The notes: generated by a model not told the origin, from the sequence alone. A stretch of DNA of 64,000 nucleotides from Clostridia bacterium (GCA_017502525.1 JAFVUV010000006.1:186001-250000), one strand, 5' to 3'. Positions 9,553 through 18,082 are shown, counted from the stretch's first letter. Program-made: numbers and translations.

Positions 9553-9584
9553 TTGACATTAAATTGCGTTAGTTATATAACTAA
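9553..9584 (+). promoter_or_regulatory. Promoter with 16-bp palindromic operator over the -10
   Basis: TTGACA (9553-9558) and TATAAC (9576-9581) are spaced by 17 bp. A perfect 16-bp palindrome, TTAGTTATATAACTAA (9569-9584), covers the -10 box. A dimeric repressor binding here would control the HAD/ECF gene pair. The regulator is not identifiable from the window. Confidence 0.65.
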
Positions 9585-9611
9585 ATAAACGCAAAGGGGA
9601 GAAAAATTTTA

Positions 9612-10286
9612 GTGATAAAAACGGTATTTATTGATATAGATAATACGTTACTTGATTTTAATAAAAATTCAGCGTTAGCAATGAACTTAGCCTTTCAAAA
9701 AAACGGATTAGAGTTCAAAGAAGAATATGGAAAAACTTTTATTAAAATCAACGATAGGTTATGGGATGCGTTTGAAAGACAAGAATTGACCCGTGCGGAA
9801 ATTTATGAGGTTAGGTATAAACTTATTTTGAAAGAGTTAGGCTTAATCGGCGACCACGATAAAATAGAAAGAGAGTATAGGGAATTCTTATTTAATTGCG
9901 CGGAAAAGGTTGACGGTGCTGAAGAAATTTTAGAGTATCTTTCAAAAAAATACAGGTTGTTTGCGGCAAGTAACGCGATAAAAGAAACACAACTTAACAG
10001 GTTAAACAAAGCGGGTTTTTTGCACTATTTTGATGACGTTGTCGTTTCTGCACAAGTGGGGGTAGGGAAACCTAGTAAACAGTTTTTTGACGCTTGTTTA
10101 GAGATTGCCAAATGTAAAAAAGAAGATGCGATTATGCTAGGTGATAGTTTAAGCGCGGATATTAAAGGTGCGTATGGAGTGGGCATAAAATCAATATGGT
10201 ACAACCATAATGCAAAACTCGAACCGATAGAAAAACTTTACGATTATAAAATTGATAAATTAACTGAAATAAAAAATATTTTATAG
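9612..10286 (+). CDS. HAD-family phosphatase (YjjG-like)
   Basis: This 224-residue HAD hydrolase has motif I DIDNTLLDF at the N-terminus, motif II around FAASNA, and motif III GKPSKQFFD with GDSLSADIKGA as motif IV. It resembles YjjG-type pyrimidine nucleotidases. The GTG start at 9612 is preceded by GGGGAG at a normal distance. It is followed 9 bp later by an ECF transporter S component, so the phosphatase may act on a phosphorylated vitamin precursor; that is inference from the neighbour. Confidence 0.85.
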   Translation: MIKTVFIDIDNTLLDFNKNSALAMNLAFQKNGLEFKEEYGKTFIKINDRLWDAFERQELTRAEIYEVRYKLILKELGLIGDHDKIEREYREFLFNCAEKVDGAEEILEYLSKKYRLFAASNAIKETQLNRLNKAGFLHYFDDVVVSAQVGVGKPSKQFFDACLEIAKCKKEDAIMLGDSLSADIKGAYGVGIKSIWYNHNAKLEPIEKLYDYKIDKLTEIKNIL

Positions 10287-10295
10287 GATGGAATT

Positions 10296-10811
10296 ATGAA
10301 ATTTTCACACACGAAAAAAATTGTATTTTGCGCTTTACTTACAGCATTAACTACCGTTTCAACAATGGTTATTCAAATACCGTCCCCAATGAGCGGATAC
10401 GTTAATTTAGGAGACGTTTTCGTATTGTTTTCCGCATTTTACTTAGGGCCACTGTACGGAGCGATATGCGCGGGCGTTGGAAGTGCTTTGGCGGATTTGT
10501 TGACAGGATACGTTATATACGCACCGGGCACTTTCGTGATAAAAGCCACTATGGCTGTATGCGCATATTTTTCGTTTGTTGCTTTAGTTAAATTATTTAA
10601 GCATAAATATCCCGCTATGCTCGTTGGTGGTATCATAGCCGAAGCAATAATGGTTTTAGGATATTTTTTATACGCTTGTTTAATTATGGGCGAAGGCATT
10701 GCCGCAGCAGCAAGTATTCCAGGCAATTTAGTTCAAGGTTTGGTAGGTGTTGCAGTGGGTCCTGCTTTCGCACAAGTGATGATAAGAATAACCGAAAATA
10801 GAAAAGCATAG
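10296..10811 (+). CDS. ECF transporter substrate-binding (S) component
   Basis: This integral membrane protein of 171 residues with about five to six helices matches the S-component fold: an N-terminal ALLTALTTVST helix, then YVNLGDVFVLFSAFYLGPLYG, a family hallmark. S components capture a vitamin and dock on a shared energising module (EcfA, EcfA', EcfT), which is not in this window. The pairing with a HAD phosphatase suggests a vitamin or precursor such as hydroxymethylpyrimidine or pyridoxine, but specificity is not readable from the sequence. Confidence 0.85.
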   Translation: MKFSHTKKIVFCALLTALTTVSTMVIQIPSPMSGYVNLGDVFVLFSAFYLGPLYGAICAGVGSALADLLTGYVIYAPGTFVIKATMAVCAYFSFVALVKLFKHKYPAMLVGGIIAEAIMVLGYFLYACLIMGEGIAAAASIPGNLVQGLVGVAVGPAFAQVMIRITENRKA

Positions 10812-10854
10812 TGTAAGATATAGGAAGATAGAACGTATTGTAAGACAAATGATA

Positions 10855-10892
10855 AGTCGAGCGTTGACAAACGCTCGACTATTTGTTATACT
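10855..10892 (+). promoter_or_regulatory. Promoter whose -35 lies in the centre of an inverted repeat
   Basis: The arms AGTCGAGCGTT (10855-10865) and AACGCTCGACT (10870-10880) flank a 4-nt centre. TTGACA (10864-10869) straddles that centre, and TATACT (10887-10892) follows after 17 bp. The repeat could be a terminator of the upstream ECF gene, but there is no good U-tract, and its centring on the -35 suggests an operator for the DUF1538 operon. Confidence 0.6.
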
Positions 10893-10921
10893 AAATAAGA
10901 TTATAAACAAGGGGGCTGTTA

Positions 10922-12457
10922 GTGAAACGCAACGTAAATTTTATTAGAGCAGATAAGACTATAATAAGCGAAAAAGTTAAAGAAGCGTTTTCGTCTGTTT
11001 TGCCTATCAGCCTAATCGTTTTTATTTTATGTTTAACGGTTATTCCGATTACTAGTAGCGAGTTTTTGTTGTTTTTAATAGGGACTGCGTTAGTAGTAAT
11101 AGGTATGGGATTATTCACGCTCGGTGCGGACACGGCAATGACGCCTATTGGCGAATACGTGGGCTCTACCGTAATGCGCACGAAAAAGTTATGGATTATA
11201 GTGCCTATATGTTTTATCGTGGGTGTTTTAATTACGATAAGTGAGCCCGACCTTGCGGTTTTAGCAACAAGGCTAGTAGGTACGGTTGACTATTGGACGC
11301 TTATAATAACCGTTGGCGTGGGTGTTGGCGTATTTTTAGTAATAGCATTTATAAGAATAGTTTTAAAAATTAAACTATCGCATTTGCTCATTGGGTGCTA
11401 CGTTGCGGTTTTTGTGCTCTCTTATTTTGTTCCACAAACTTTCGTGCCGTTGGCGTTCGACTCGGGTGGCGTAACAACGGGTCCTATGAGCGTTCCTTTT
11501 ATTATCGCTATCGGCACGGGTGTTGCTTCGCTTAGAAACGATAGAAACGCTGAAAACGACAGCTTCGGTTTAACGGCTTTGTGTTCGGTTGGACCAATTA
11601 TTGCCGTTATGATTTTAGGCATTATTTTTAATCCTGATAAAATTGCGTTGCCAACGACGCCACCTTCGGAAAATTTTGATTCGTTAGGCATTGCGGGCGC
11701 GTTTTTAACTGCTTTACCGCATTATATGAAAGAAGTTGGAATTGCGCTTTTACCTATAGTTTGCTTTTTCTTTGTGTTTAGAATTTTCGGTCAAAAGATA
11801 AATAAGCACGACTTTATAAGAATTATAATCGGTGTAATTTATACTTACGTCGGACTAGTATTATTCTTGTTGGGTGTAAACGTAGGATTTTTACCCGTAG
11901 GTACTAGAATAGGTGAAATAATTGCGGGGTCAGAAAGTTACGCTTGGACGCTTATTCCTATAGGTATGATTATAGGTTTCTTTGTCGTAGCAGCAGAACC
12001 GGCGGTACACGTTTTAACCAAACAAGTGTATGAAATAACTTCGGGTGCAATACCCAAAAAGGCGTTAAGCACGAGTCTTATGATAGGCGTAGCTTTCTCG
12101 GTAGGGCTCGCAATGGCAAGAATCGTATTTCATATACCGATAACTTATTTTTTAATCCCCGGTTATTTAATCGCGATAGTTTTGACTTTTGTCGTTCCCG
12201 ATATATTTACGGCAATCGCGTTCGACTCGGGTGGCGTAGCGTCTGGCGCTATGACGGCAAGTTTTTTAATACCACTTGCGTTAGGGGCGTGTACGGCGAT
12301 AGGTGGAAACGTTGCGACAGAAGGGTTCGGCGTGGTTGCAATGGTTGCAATGACACCGCTAATTGCAATACAAATTTTAGGTTTAGTTTACAAGATAAAG
12401 ATGGCAAGAATAAAGAAAAAAGCGCAACAAAACGCGCAAGAAGAAATTTTGGATTAA
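10922..12457 (+). CDS. DUF1538-family membrane protein, tandem repeat
   Basis: This 511-residue polytopic membrane protein has two homologous halves. Each carries a TxGxDTAMTPIGE/LLGVNVGFLPVGTRIGE-type segment, an EPDL/AEPAVHVL motif and an FDSGGV(T/A)(T/S)G motif (about residues 180 and 432), which is characteristic of DUF1538. The function of the family is not established; transport is likely from the topology. It starts on GTG after GGGGG and is followed 13 bp later by a P-II-like protein, a pairing typical of this family. Confidence 0.88.
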   Translation: MKRNVNFIRADKTIISEKVKEAFSSVLPISLIVFILCLTVIPITSSEFLLFLIGTALVVIGMGLFTLGADTAMTPIGEYVGSTVMRTKKLWIIVPICFIVGVLITISEPDLAVLATRLVGTVDYWTLIITVGVGVGVFLVIAFIRIVLKIKLSHLLIGCYVAVFVLSYFVPQTFVPLAFDSGGVTTGPMSVPFIIAIGTGVASLRNDRNAENDSFGLTALCSVGPIIAVMILGIIFNPDKIALPTTPPSENFDSLGIAGAFLTALPHYMKEVGIALLPIVCFFFVFRIFGQKINKHDFIRIIIGVIYTYVGLVLFLLGVNVGFLPVGTRIGEIIAGSESYAWTLIPIGMIIGFFVVAAEPAVHVLTKQVYEITSGAIPKKALSTSLMIGVAFSVGLAMARIVFHIPITYFLIPGYLIAIVLTFVVPDIFTAIAFDSGGVASGAMTASFLIPLALGACTAIGGNVATEGFGVVAMVAMTPLIAIQILGLVYKIKMARIKKKAQQNAQEEILD

Positions 12458-12470
12458 GGAGGGAGAGTAT

Positions 12471-13139
12471 ATGTTGGGTGCAAAATATTTAATAACTATA
12501 ACAAAACGCGAATACGCCGAGCAGTATATATCTTTTTTCCGTAGGCACGAAGTAAATGGAGTAATAAGCAACCTGTGTTTAGGTACGGCTACTGATACTA
12601 TGCTAGACTATTTAAGCCTAGAAAAAACCGAAAAGGTCATGTTTCAAACGATTGTAAAGGACGAGCAAGTAAGTGGAATTGTAGACGGGCTTGTAGACGA
12701 GATGAATTTAAACGCCGTCGGTAACGGTATTGCCGTGTTTATACAAATAAACGGCGTGGGGGGAAAGTCTTCTCTCAATTATTTCGTTGGGGAACAACAA
12801 GTGGAAAAAAAGGAGGACGTTATGGAAGAAATTAAATCGGTAGTAATAATTACCGTTGTTGATAAAGGATATACGGAAACGGTTATGGAAGCAGCGCGTA
12901 GCGCAGGCGCAAGCGGTGGTACGGTAGTTAGGGCAAAAGGAACGGGTGCGGAAATAGCAAAGTTTTTCGGTGTGAGTATCAGTGAAGAAAAAGAAATGCT
13001 TTATATTGTTGCTAAGCGTGACGATAGAGACGGTATTATGCGCGCTATTATGGAAAAAGCAGGCTCTAACACAGATGCGCACGGCGTAGTATTCTCTTTG
13101 CCGGTAGATAAGGTCGTTGGCATTAGAGGTTTGGAATAA
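12471..13139 (+). CDS. P-II-like nitrogen-regulator-type protein, two-domain
   Basis: The C-terminal half (about residues 118-222) is a P-II-like domain with VVIITVVDKGYTETVMEAARSAGASGGTVVRAKGTG and the closing FSLPVDKVVGI strand. The N-terminal half (about 1-110) appears to be a second, diverged ferredoxin-like copy. P-II-like partners usually bind nucleotides or small molecules and gate a membrane partner; here that partner is most likely the DUF1538 protein directly upstream. The tyrosine uridylylation loop of true GlnB is not evident. The stop-to-start distance to the next gene is 3 bp. Confidence 0.8.
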   Translation: MLGAKYLITITKREYAEQYISFFRRHEVNGVISNLCLGTATDTMLDYLSLEKTEKVMFQTIVKDEQVSGIVDGLVDEMNLNAVGNGIAVFIQINGVGGKSSLNYFVGEQQVEKKEDVMEEIKSVVIITVVDKGYTETVMEAARSAGASGGTVVRAKGTGAEIAKFFGVSISEEKEMLYIVAKRDDRDGIMRAIMEKAGSNTDAHGVVFSLPVDKVVGIRGLE

Positions 13140-13142
13140 ATT

Positions 13143-13622
13143 ATGAATTTTGATAATTGCAATAAAACCGATTACAAAACAGAGATAGAAAAGAGCGGTG
13201 TAATTGGGTTTGTACCAGGTGGAATAAGTATGTGGCCAATACTAAAACACCGCGGTCAATCGGTTGTTGTAAAGAAGAAAACCGAAAAATTAAAACGTTT
13301 CGACGTTGCCTTTTATCAAAGAGCGGGTGGAACGTTCGTTTTACACAGAGTTATTGAACCAACTAAAGACGGCTACGTTATGTGTGGGGACAGTCAATTA
13401 ACTTATGAAATGGTTAAAGAAGACCAAGTTTTCGGCGTGATGGAAGGGTATTACGTAGGCAAGAATTACGTTTTGTGCACCGACTCTAAATACTTGCGCA
13501 AGGTAGAAAAGTGGTATAAGCATAAACGCACGCGTAAATTTAAACTTAAGGTATTTTATTTTTTGCATAGGGTTAAAAATAAACTAAAAAGAATTTTCAA
13601 AAAGGACAAAGTAAAAAAATAA
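13143..13622 (+). CDS. S24/S26-type signal-peptidase-like protein
   Basis: The 159-residue protein carries PGGISMWPILKHRGQSVVV, a signal-peptidase box with Ser in SMWP, then DVAFYQ, VLHRVIEP and MCGDSQ. The LHRV arrangement resembles the ER/archaeal type, in which His replaces Lys as the general base. No transmembrane anchor is evident, and the C-terminal 40 residues are very basic. Its substrate is unknown. It lies 3 bp after the P-II-like gene and 1 bp before proA, so all four genes appear to be one operon. Confidence 0.7.
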   Translation: MNFDNCNKTDYKTEIEKSGVIGFVPGGISMWPILKHRGQSVVVKKKTEKLKRFDVAFYQRAGGTFVLHRVIEPTKDGYVMCGDSQLTYEMVKEDQVFGVMEGYYVGKNYVLCTDSKYLRKVEKWYKHKRTRKFKLKVFYFLHRVKNKLKRIFKKDKVKK

Positions 13623-13623
13623 T

Positions 13624-14883
13624 ATGTTCGATATATATACACTAGGTAAAAACGCTAAAAAAGCGGCTGCAAACTTACTTAATACGTCTGAAGAAAAAAG
13701 AAATAAAACGCTTATAACTTCGGCAAAATTATTACGAGAAAATAAAGAATATTTAATTGCTGAAAACAACTTTGATATAATTTCCGCAAAAGAAAAGGGT
13801 ATGAGTGATGCGTTTATAGATAGACTTACTTTAAACGAAAAAGTCATAGAAGGTATGGCAATCGGCTTAGAGCAAGTTGCCACCTTAAAAGCACCGCTTG
13901 ATAAGGTTGTTTATAATTATTCTAATCCCGAACAAGATATAGCAGTTGAAAAGGTAACGGTTCCATTTGGTGTGGTGGGGATAATTTACGAATCGCGTCC
14001 CAACGTAACGGCTGATGCGTTCGCGCTTTGCTTTAAGACGGCAAATGCAGTTATCTTAAAGGGTGGAAGTGATTCTTTGCGCTCGAACGTGGCGATAGTT
14101 AAGGTGATAAAGCAAGCCTTAAAGCAAGAAGGCGTTGACGAAAATGCGATTTCAGTTATAGAAGATACTTCAAGGCAAACCACTACCGAATTTATGAAAA
14201 TGAATAAATACGTCGATTTACTTATACCGCGTGGTGGTGCTTCGCTTATAAAGGCGGCGGTAGAAAATTCAACTATTCCAATTATAGAAACGGGTACGGG
14301 TAATTGTCATATCTATATTGATAAATCGGTAAAAAACGGTATGGCGAAAGACGTTGTTTTTAATGCGAAAACTCAAAGATATAGTGTTTGTAATGCGTGT
14401 GAGTCGCTCGTTATTCACAGCGCGGTTTTGGAAAGAGAGTTGCCTGAAATAGCAAATAGATTACTTGAAAAACAAGTTGAAATTCGTGCAGACGAAAGAG
14501 CGTACGAAGTAATTAAAGATTATCCTTTTGTAAAAAAAGCAACTGAAGAAGATTTCTATACCGAATACGGCGGTGCAATAATCTCGGTTAAGACGGTTGA
14601 CGGACTTGAAGAGGCGATAGCGCATATAAATGAACACAGCACGCGTCACTCTGAATCAATATTAACAGAGGATGAGAAAAGTGCCGAAAAGTTTATGAAA
14701 GAAATAGATTCTTCATCAGTATATCACAATGCGTCAACGAGATTTACCGACGGTTTTGTCTTTGGACTTGGTGCGGAAATAGGTATAAGTACTCAAAAAC
14801 TACACGCGCGCGGACCTATGGGACTAGATGCTTTAGTTACGAGTAAATATTTAATAAAAGGTAACGGCTCAGTTAGAAAATAA
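13624..14883 (+). CDS. proA: Gamma-glutamyl phosphate reductase
   Basis: ProA reduces gamma-glutamyl phosphate to glutamate semialdehyde in proline synthesis, using NADPH. The 419 residues match the family. Clear signatures are VPFGVVGIIYESRPNVTADAFALC, LIPRGGASLI, the catalytic-Cys region with NACESLVIH, and GLGAEIGISTQKLHARGPMGL near the end. No proB is in the window. It appears to be the last gene of the DUF1538 operon, an unusual location for a proline gene. Confidence 0.95.
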   Translation: MFDIYTLGKNAKKAAANLLNTSEEKRNKTLITSAKLLRENKEYLIAENNFDIISAKEKGMSDAFIDRLTLNEKVIEGMAIGLEQVATLKAPLDKVVYNYSNPEQDIAVEKVTVPFGVVGIIYESRPNVTADAFALCFKTANAVILKGGSDSLRSNVAIVKVIKQALKQEGVDENAISVIEDTSRQTTTEFMKMNKYVDLLIPRGGASLIKAAVENSTIPIIETGTGNCHIYIDKSVKNGMAKDVVFNAKTQRYSVCNACESLVIHSAVLERELPEIANRLLEKQVEIRADERAYEVIKDYPFVKKATEEDFYTEYGGAIISVKTVDGLEEAIAHINEHSTRHSESILTEDEKSAEKFMKEIDSSSVYHNASTRFTDGFVFGLGAEIGISTQKLHARGPMGLDALVTSKYLIKGNGSVRK

Positions 14884-14904
14884 TGAAACTAATAAAATAA
14901 AAAG

Positions 14905-14945
14905 AAAAAACGCCCACGCTTAAAACTAAGCGTGGGCGTAAATTT
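14905..14945. terminator. Bidirectional terminator between proA and the BFD gene
   Basis: A perfect 12-bp stem (CGCCCACGCTTA / TAAGCGTGGGCG, 4-nt loop, 14911-14938) has T-rich sequence on the plus side and an A-run that becomes U-rich on the minus strand. Confidence 0.85.
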
Positions 14946-14954
14946 TATTTTAAG

Positions 14955-15152
14955 TTAAGCCATCATAATTTCAGAAATAACGTCTAAAACTTTATCGTGG
15001 CATCCACCGCAACCGGTGGAGCAGTGAGTGATTTTTTGAACTTCGTCAAAAAGCGCTAGAACGTCTTCAAGTTTGCTGTGACCTTCAAGGGCGTCAGCAA
15101 TGTCGCTATAACTAACTTGTTTGCAATTACAAACCATATAATTTTCTTTCAT
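14955..15152 (-). CDS. BFD-like [2Fe-2S] protein
   Basis: This 65-residue protein has VCNCKQVS near the N-terminus and THCSTGCGGC, giving the C-x-C and C-x4-C-x2-C spacing of BFD-like [2Fe-2S] domains (PF04324 type). It would carry single electrons. AAAGGAG precedes the ATG at 15152 by a normal distance, favouring it over an internal Met. It lies 13 bp downstream of a rubredoxin gene and is third in a redox cluster with FprA. Confidence 0.85.
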   Translation of the reverse strand: MKENYMVCNCKQVSYSDIADALEGHSKLEDVLALFDEVQKITHCSTGCGGCHDKVLDVISEIMMA

Positions 15153-15165
15153 TTTACGTACTCCT

Positions 15166-15303
15166 TTAATTTTCTTTAGTAAATTGGTCTTTGCCTACAC
15201 CACAAAGTTCACAAGCGAAATCTTCGGGCAAATCCTCAAAATTAACGCCTGTTTCCTCTTCGTCATAAATCCAACCGCAAACGTCACAAACGTACTTGCT
15301 CAT
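15166..15303 (-). CDS. Rubredoxin
   Basis: This 45-residue gene is a complete small rubredoxin. It reads [14 protein letters not shown] at the start and [13 protein letters not shown] at the end, giving the two Cys-x2-Cys knuckles that bind one iron, plus the conserved LPEDF before the second knuckle. GGGAGG lies upstream of the ATG. Rubredoxin donates electrons to flavodiiron proteins, and the fprA gene is immediately upstream (15 bp), so the two probably work together to remove oxygen or nitric oxide. Confidence 0.93.
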   Translation of the reverse strand: MSKYVCDVCGWIYDEEETGVNFEDLPEDFACELCGVGKDQFTKEN

Positions 15304-15318
15304 AAATTTTACCTCCCG

Positions 15319-16473
15319 TTATTTTGTAAGTTCTTCTGCAAGCGCAGATATTTGTTTTAAGCTTTCTTCGTTAAGAGAAGAAAGAATTTTAACCGAGTTT
15401 TCAGCAAACGTAATATTTTTGCATTTTTCTAACAATGCGCGCATAACCTTGTTTGCCATAGGCGCCCAACTTCCGTTTTCTATTAGCGCAACGGTTCTAT
15501 TTTGGTAGTTGTGTTCAACAAGATGAGAAATAAAATCGCGCATAAAGGGGAATATCTCTCCGTTATAAGTAGTGGTTGCTAAAACCAACTTGCCATATCT
15601 AAACGCATCTTCAACTGCTTCAGATGAATCGTCGCGCGCAAGGTCGGTTACTACGATTTTAGGGCAACCTTTTTGTTTTAGTTGTTCGGCTAATTCTAGC
15701 ACGGCCTTTTTAGTGTTGCCGTAAACTGAAGTGTAAGCAATCATAATGCCTTCACTTTCAACGCCGTAACTTGACCAAATATTATAAAGGTTCAAGTAAT
15801 AACCTAAATTATCGTTTAATATTGGTCCGTGCAAAGGGCAAATAATTTGAATATCAAGGTTGGAAGCCTTTTTAAGTAACGCTTGAGCCTGAATACCGTA
15901 TTTGCCAACGATACCAAAATAATATCTTCTCGCCTCGCAAGCCCAATCTTCTTCGACGTCTAGTGCCCCGAATTTACCAAACGCGTCGGCAGAGAATAAA
16001 ACCTTATCCGTGCTATCGTAAGTAACGATAACTTCGGGCCAATGCACCATAGGTGCGGTTACGAAAGTTAAATTATGATTTCCAAGCGAAAGGGTAGTTC
16101 CTTCGCCAACAACAACTTGTTTGTCGCTAAAATCAGTTCCGAAAAAGTTCTTCATCATAGCAAACGCTTTGACTGAAGATACTATTTTTGCGTTCGGGAA
16201 AGTATCTATGAAAACTTTAATGCTACCAGAGTGGTCGGGTTCCATATGTTGAACTATCAAATAGTCTGGTTGTTTTCCGTTTAGCGCGGTTACTAAGTTG
16301 CTAATCCACTCGTTCGAAAAGTTTGCATCAACAGAGTCCATAACCGCAATTTTATCGTCTAAAATCAAATAAGAATTGTACGCCATGCCGTTAGGAACGG
16401 GGTATTGCCCCTCAAACAAGTCCACTTTGTGGTCGTTAACGCCCACGTACAAAATTGTATCCGTAATTTTCAT
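15319..16473 (-). CDS. fprA: FprA-type flavodiiron protein
   Basis: This 384-residue A-type flavoprotein reduces oxygen to water (or nitric oxide to nitrous oxide) in anaerobes. The N-terminal metallo-beta-lactamase-like domain has the diiron motif HMEPDH near residue 81 and APMVHWPE, while the C-terminal flavodoxin domain has the FMN loop YTSVYGNTKKA near residue 260. It leads a minus-strand operon with rubredoxin and a BFD-like protein, which gives a complete electron path. Confidence 0.93.
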   Translation of the reverse strand: MKITDTILYVGVNDHKVDLFEGQYPVPNGMAYNSYLILDDKIAVMDSVDANFSNEWISNLVTALNGKQPDYLIVQHMEPDHSGSIKVFIDTFPNAKIVSSVKAFAMMKNFFGTDFSDKQVVVGEGTTLSLGNHNLTFVTAPMVHWPEVIVTYDSTDKVLFSADAFGKFGALDVEEDWACEARRYYFGIVGKYGIQAQALLKKASNLDIQIICPLHGPILNDNLGYYLNLYNIWSSYGVESEGIMIAYTSVYGNTKKAVLELAEQLKQKGCPKIVVTDLARDDSSEAVEDAFRYGKLVLATTTYNGEIFPFMRDFISHLVEHNYQNRTVALIENGSWAPMANKVMRALLEKCKNITFAENSVKILSSLNEESLKQISALAEELTK

Positions 16474-16570
16474 TATAAGTACCTCTTTAACGTAACTATA
16501 AATATTATACTTACGGTTTAAGTCAATGTCAATCTTGCGTGTGAAAATTTTAGTTAAAAATTAAAAATTT

Positions 16571-17509
16571 TTAGTTAATTTCTAATTTGACGTGGGATAA
16601 GTTGTCAAGGTCTTGGTCAAGTATTTTTAAGAATTTTTCTCTGTCAAGGTCAGTAACTAAATCTACGTTTCCGTCCTTGTTAAATTCCACCCAAGTTTTA
16701 CCTGGCACGTCTTCAAGGTCAACGGTTACGAATACTTTTTCCGTCTTAAATATTTCGGGATAAATTAGTGCGAATAATGCACAAATATCGTTAGTTGCAA
16801 CGCGTTTATCGGGGTAGCCTGGCTCCCAATAAAGTGAATACATTTTGTTCATTAAAAGCCCCGTGTCGTTTACTTTGGCAAGTTTGTTGACGTATTCTTC
16901 GTCTAAGTGCGCGTGTCTGCGTCCTATACTTGACGGTAACATAATTAATGGAATTTTACTATCTAAAACAATCTTAAACGCTTCGGGGTCGGAAGAGATG
17001 TTAAACGATATGTGGTCGGGGTATCCCGGCGTTCCGAAAGGCGAGCCACCCATAAAAACGATTTTAGGAATTTTAGGTATAACTTCGGGGTGCTGTTTAA
17101 GCAATAAACCAATATTCGTGTGTGGTCCTAAAATGATGGGAATAATATCGCCGTCGCCTTGCATTATAACTTTATACATAGCGGTAATGGCGTCGTCGTC
17201 TATAATGGTATGGTGAACGTTAGAGGGGGGGATATACCCACCTAAACCATCCGCTTGGTGAATAAATTCGGCGGTGGGACTAACGCGTGCAATAGCCTTG
17301 CTTGCGCCCTTTGCAACGGGTATATTTACGTCGTAAAGGTCAACTAGATGCAAAAGGTTACGGGTAGCAATATCAATGCTAACGTTACCAACAACCGAGG
17401 TTAAAAGTTTAATGTCAATATTTTTATCAAAAAAGGCATAAATGAGGCAAACGGAATCATCTACGCCGGGGTCTGTATCGATAATAACTTTAATCTTTTG
17501 ATTATTCAT
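16571..17509 (-). CDS. Inosine-uridine-preferring nucleoside hydrolase
   Basis: This 312-residue enzyme hydrolyses the N-glycosidic bond of nucleosides. The calcium-binding signature DTDPGVDDS is at residues 11-19, and ILGPHTNIGLLL, FMGGSPFGTPGY, FNISSDPEA and the late ATNDICALF segment all match the IU-NH family. AAGGAGG precedes the start. It is monocistronic. Base preference cannot be read from the sequence. Confidence 0.92.
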   Translation of the reverse strand: MNNQKIKVIIDTDPGVDDSVCLIYAFFDKNIDIKLLTSVVGNVSIDIATRNLLHLVDLYDVNIPVAKGASKAIARVSPTAEFIHQADGLGGYIPPSNVHHTIIDDDAITAMYKVIMQGDGDIIPIILGPHTNIGLLLKQHPEVIPKIPKIVFMGGSPFGTPGYPDHISFNISSDPEAFKIVLDSKIPLIMLPSSIGRRHAHLDEEYVNKLAKVNDTGLLMNKMYSLYWEPGYPDKRVATNDICALFALIYPEIFKTEKVFVTVDLEDVPGKTWVEFNKDGNVDLVTDLDREKFLKILDQDLDNLSHVKLEIN

Positions 17510-17665
17510 AGTGCCTCCTTATAAGTCTTTATAATAATATTGTACTTTAAATTACCAAAAAATGCAATACTAACCCTAAAATTTTAGTTGTAAAAAGTTT
17601 TTTTAGGGGATTATAAATAGACGATTTTAAGTGGGTTTGTTGTGGTAATTGTTTTTTTGTTATGC

Positions 17666-17687
17666 TATAATAGACTTGCTTAAGCAA
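17666..17687 (+). promoter_or_regulatory. -10 box followed by 12-bp palindrome
   Basis: TATAAT (17666-17671) is followed at the probable start of transcription by the perfect palindrome TTGCTTAAGCAA (17676-17687). No good -35 is visible. The operon ends with a TetR regulator, so this is a candidate autoregulatory operator. Confidence 0.5.
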
Positions 17688-17718
17688 AAAAGAAAACAAA
17701 CATTAAGGAGAAATTATT

Positions 17719-18075
17719 ATGAATACGGATAAGATTTATGCAGAACAAATTGCAAACGAATATGCGCCAAAACAAACGTCAAAAGTGCGAGCGTTAAAAA
17801 GATTAGATGCGAAGGTGAAAAATCCCGCTAATATTTTCGCTTATACTTTCGGGATAATTGCTTGTTTAGTGTTAGGAACTGGTATGAGTTTATGTATGGG
17901 CGTTATAGGTGGTGGCGAACCTATAATGATGGGAATAGGTATTGCAATAGGGTGCCTTGGTATTTTAGGCGTCAGCGGAAATTATTTTTTGTACAAAAAA
18001 ATTTTAATAAAACAAAAAAATAAGTATGCAACAGACATAATTAAACTTGCAAATGAAATTGTAGAAGAAAATTAA
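17719..18075 (+). CDS. Small membrane protein, hypothetical
   Basis: The 118-residue protein has a charged N-terminal half (about residues 1-38, including a KQTSKVRALKRLDAKVK stretch), two hydrophobic segments (about 40-62 and 68-90) and a basic tail. Similar small proteins occur in many Clostridia, and the function is unknown to me. AAGGAG precedes the ATG. It is first in a three-gene run with another membrane protein and a TetR regulator, which suggests an inducible membrane-related function. Confidence 0.75.
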   Translation: MNTDKIYAEQIANEYAPKQTSKVRALKRLDAKVKNPANIFAYTFGIIACLVLGTGMSLCMGVIGGGEPIMMGIGIAIGCLGILGVSGNYFLYKKILIKQKNKYATDIIKLANEIVEEN

Positions 18076-18082
18076 AAAGCAA

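Noticed and set aside
13624..14883. proA as evidence of a proline operon
   Set aside because: No proB or proC is adjacent; it simply follows the S26-like gene by one base.
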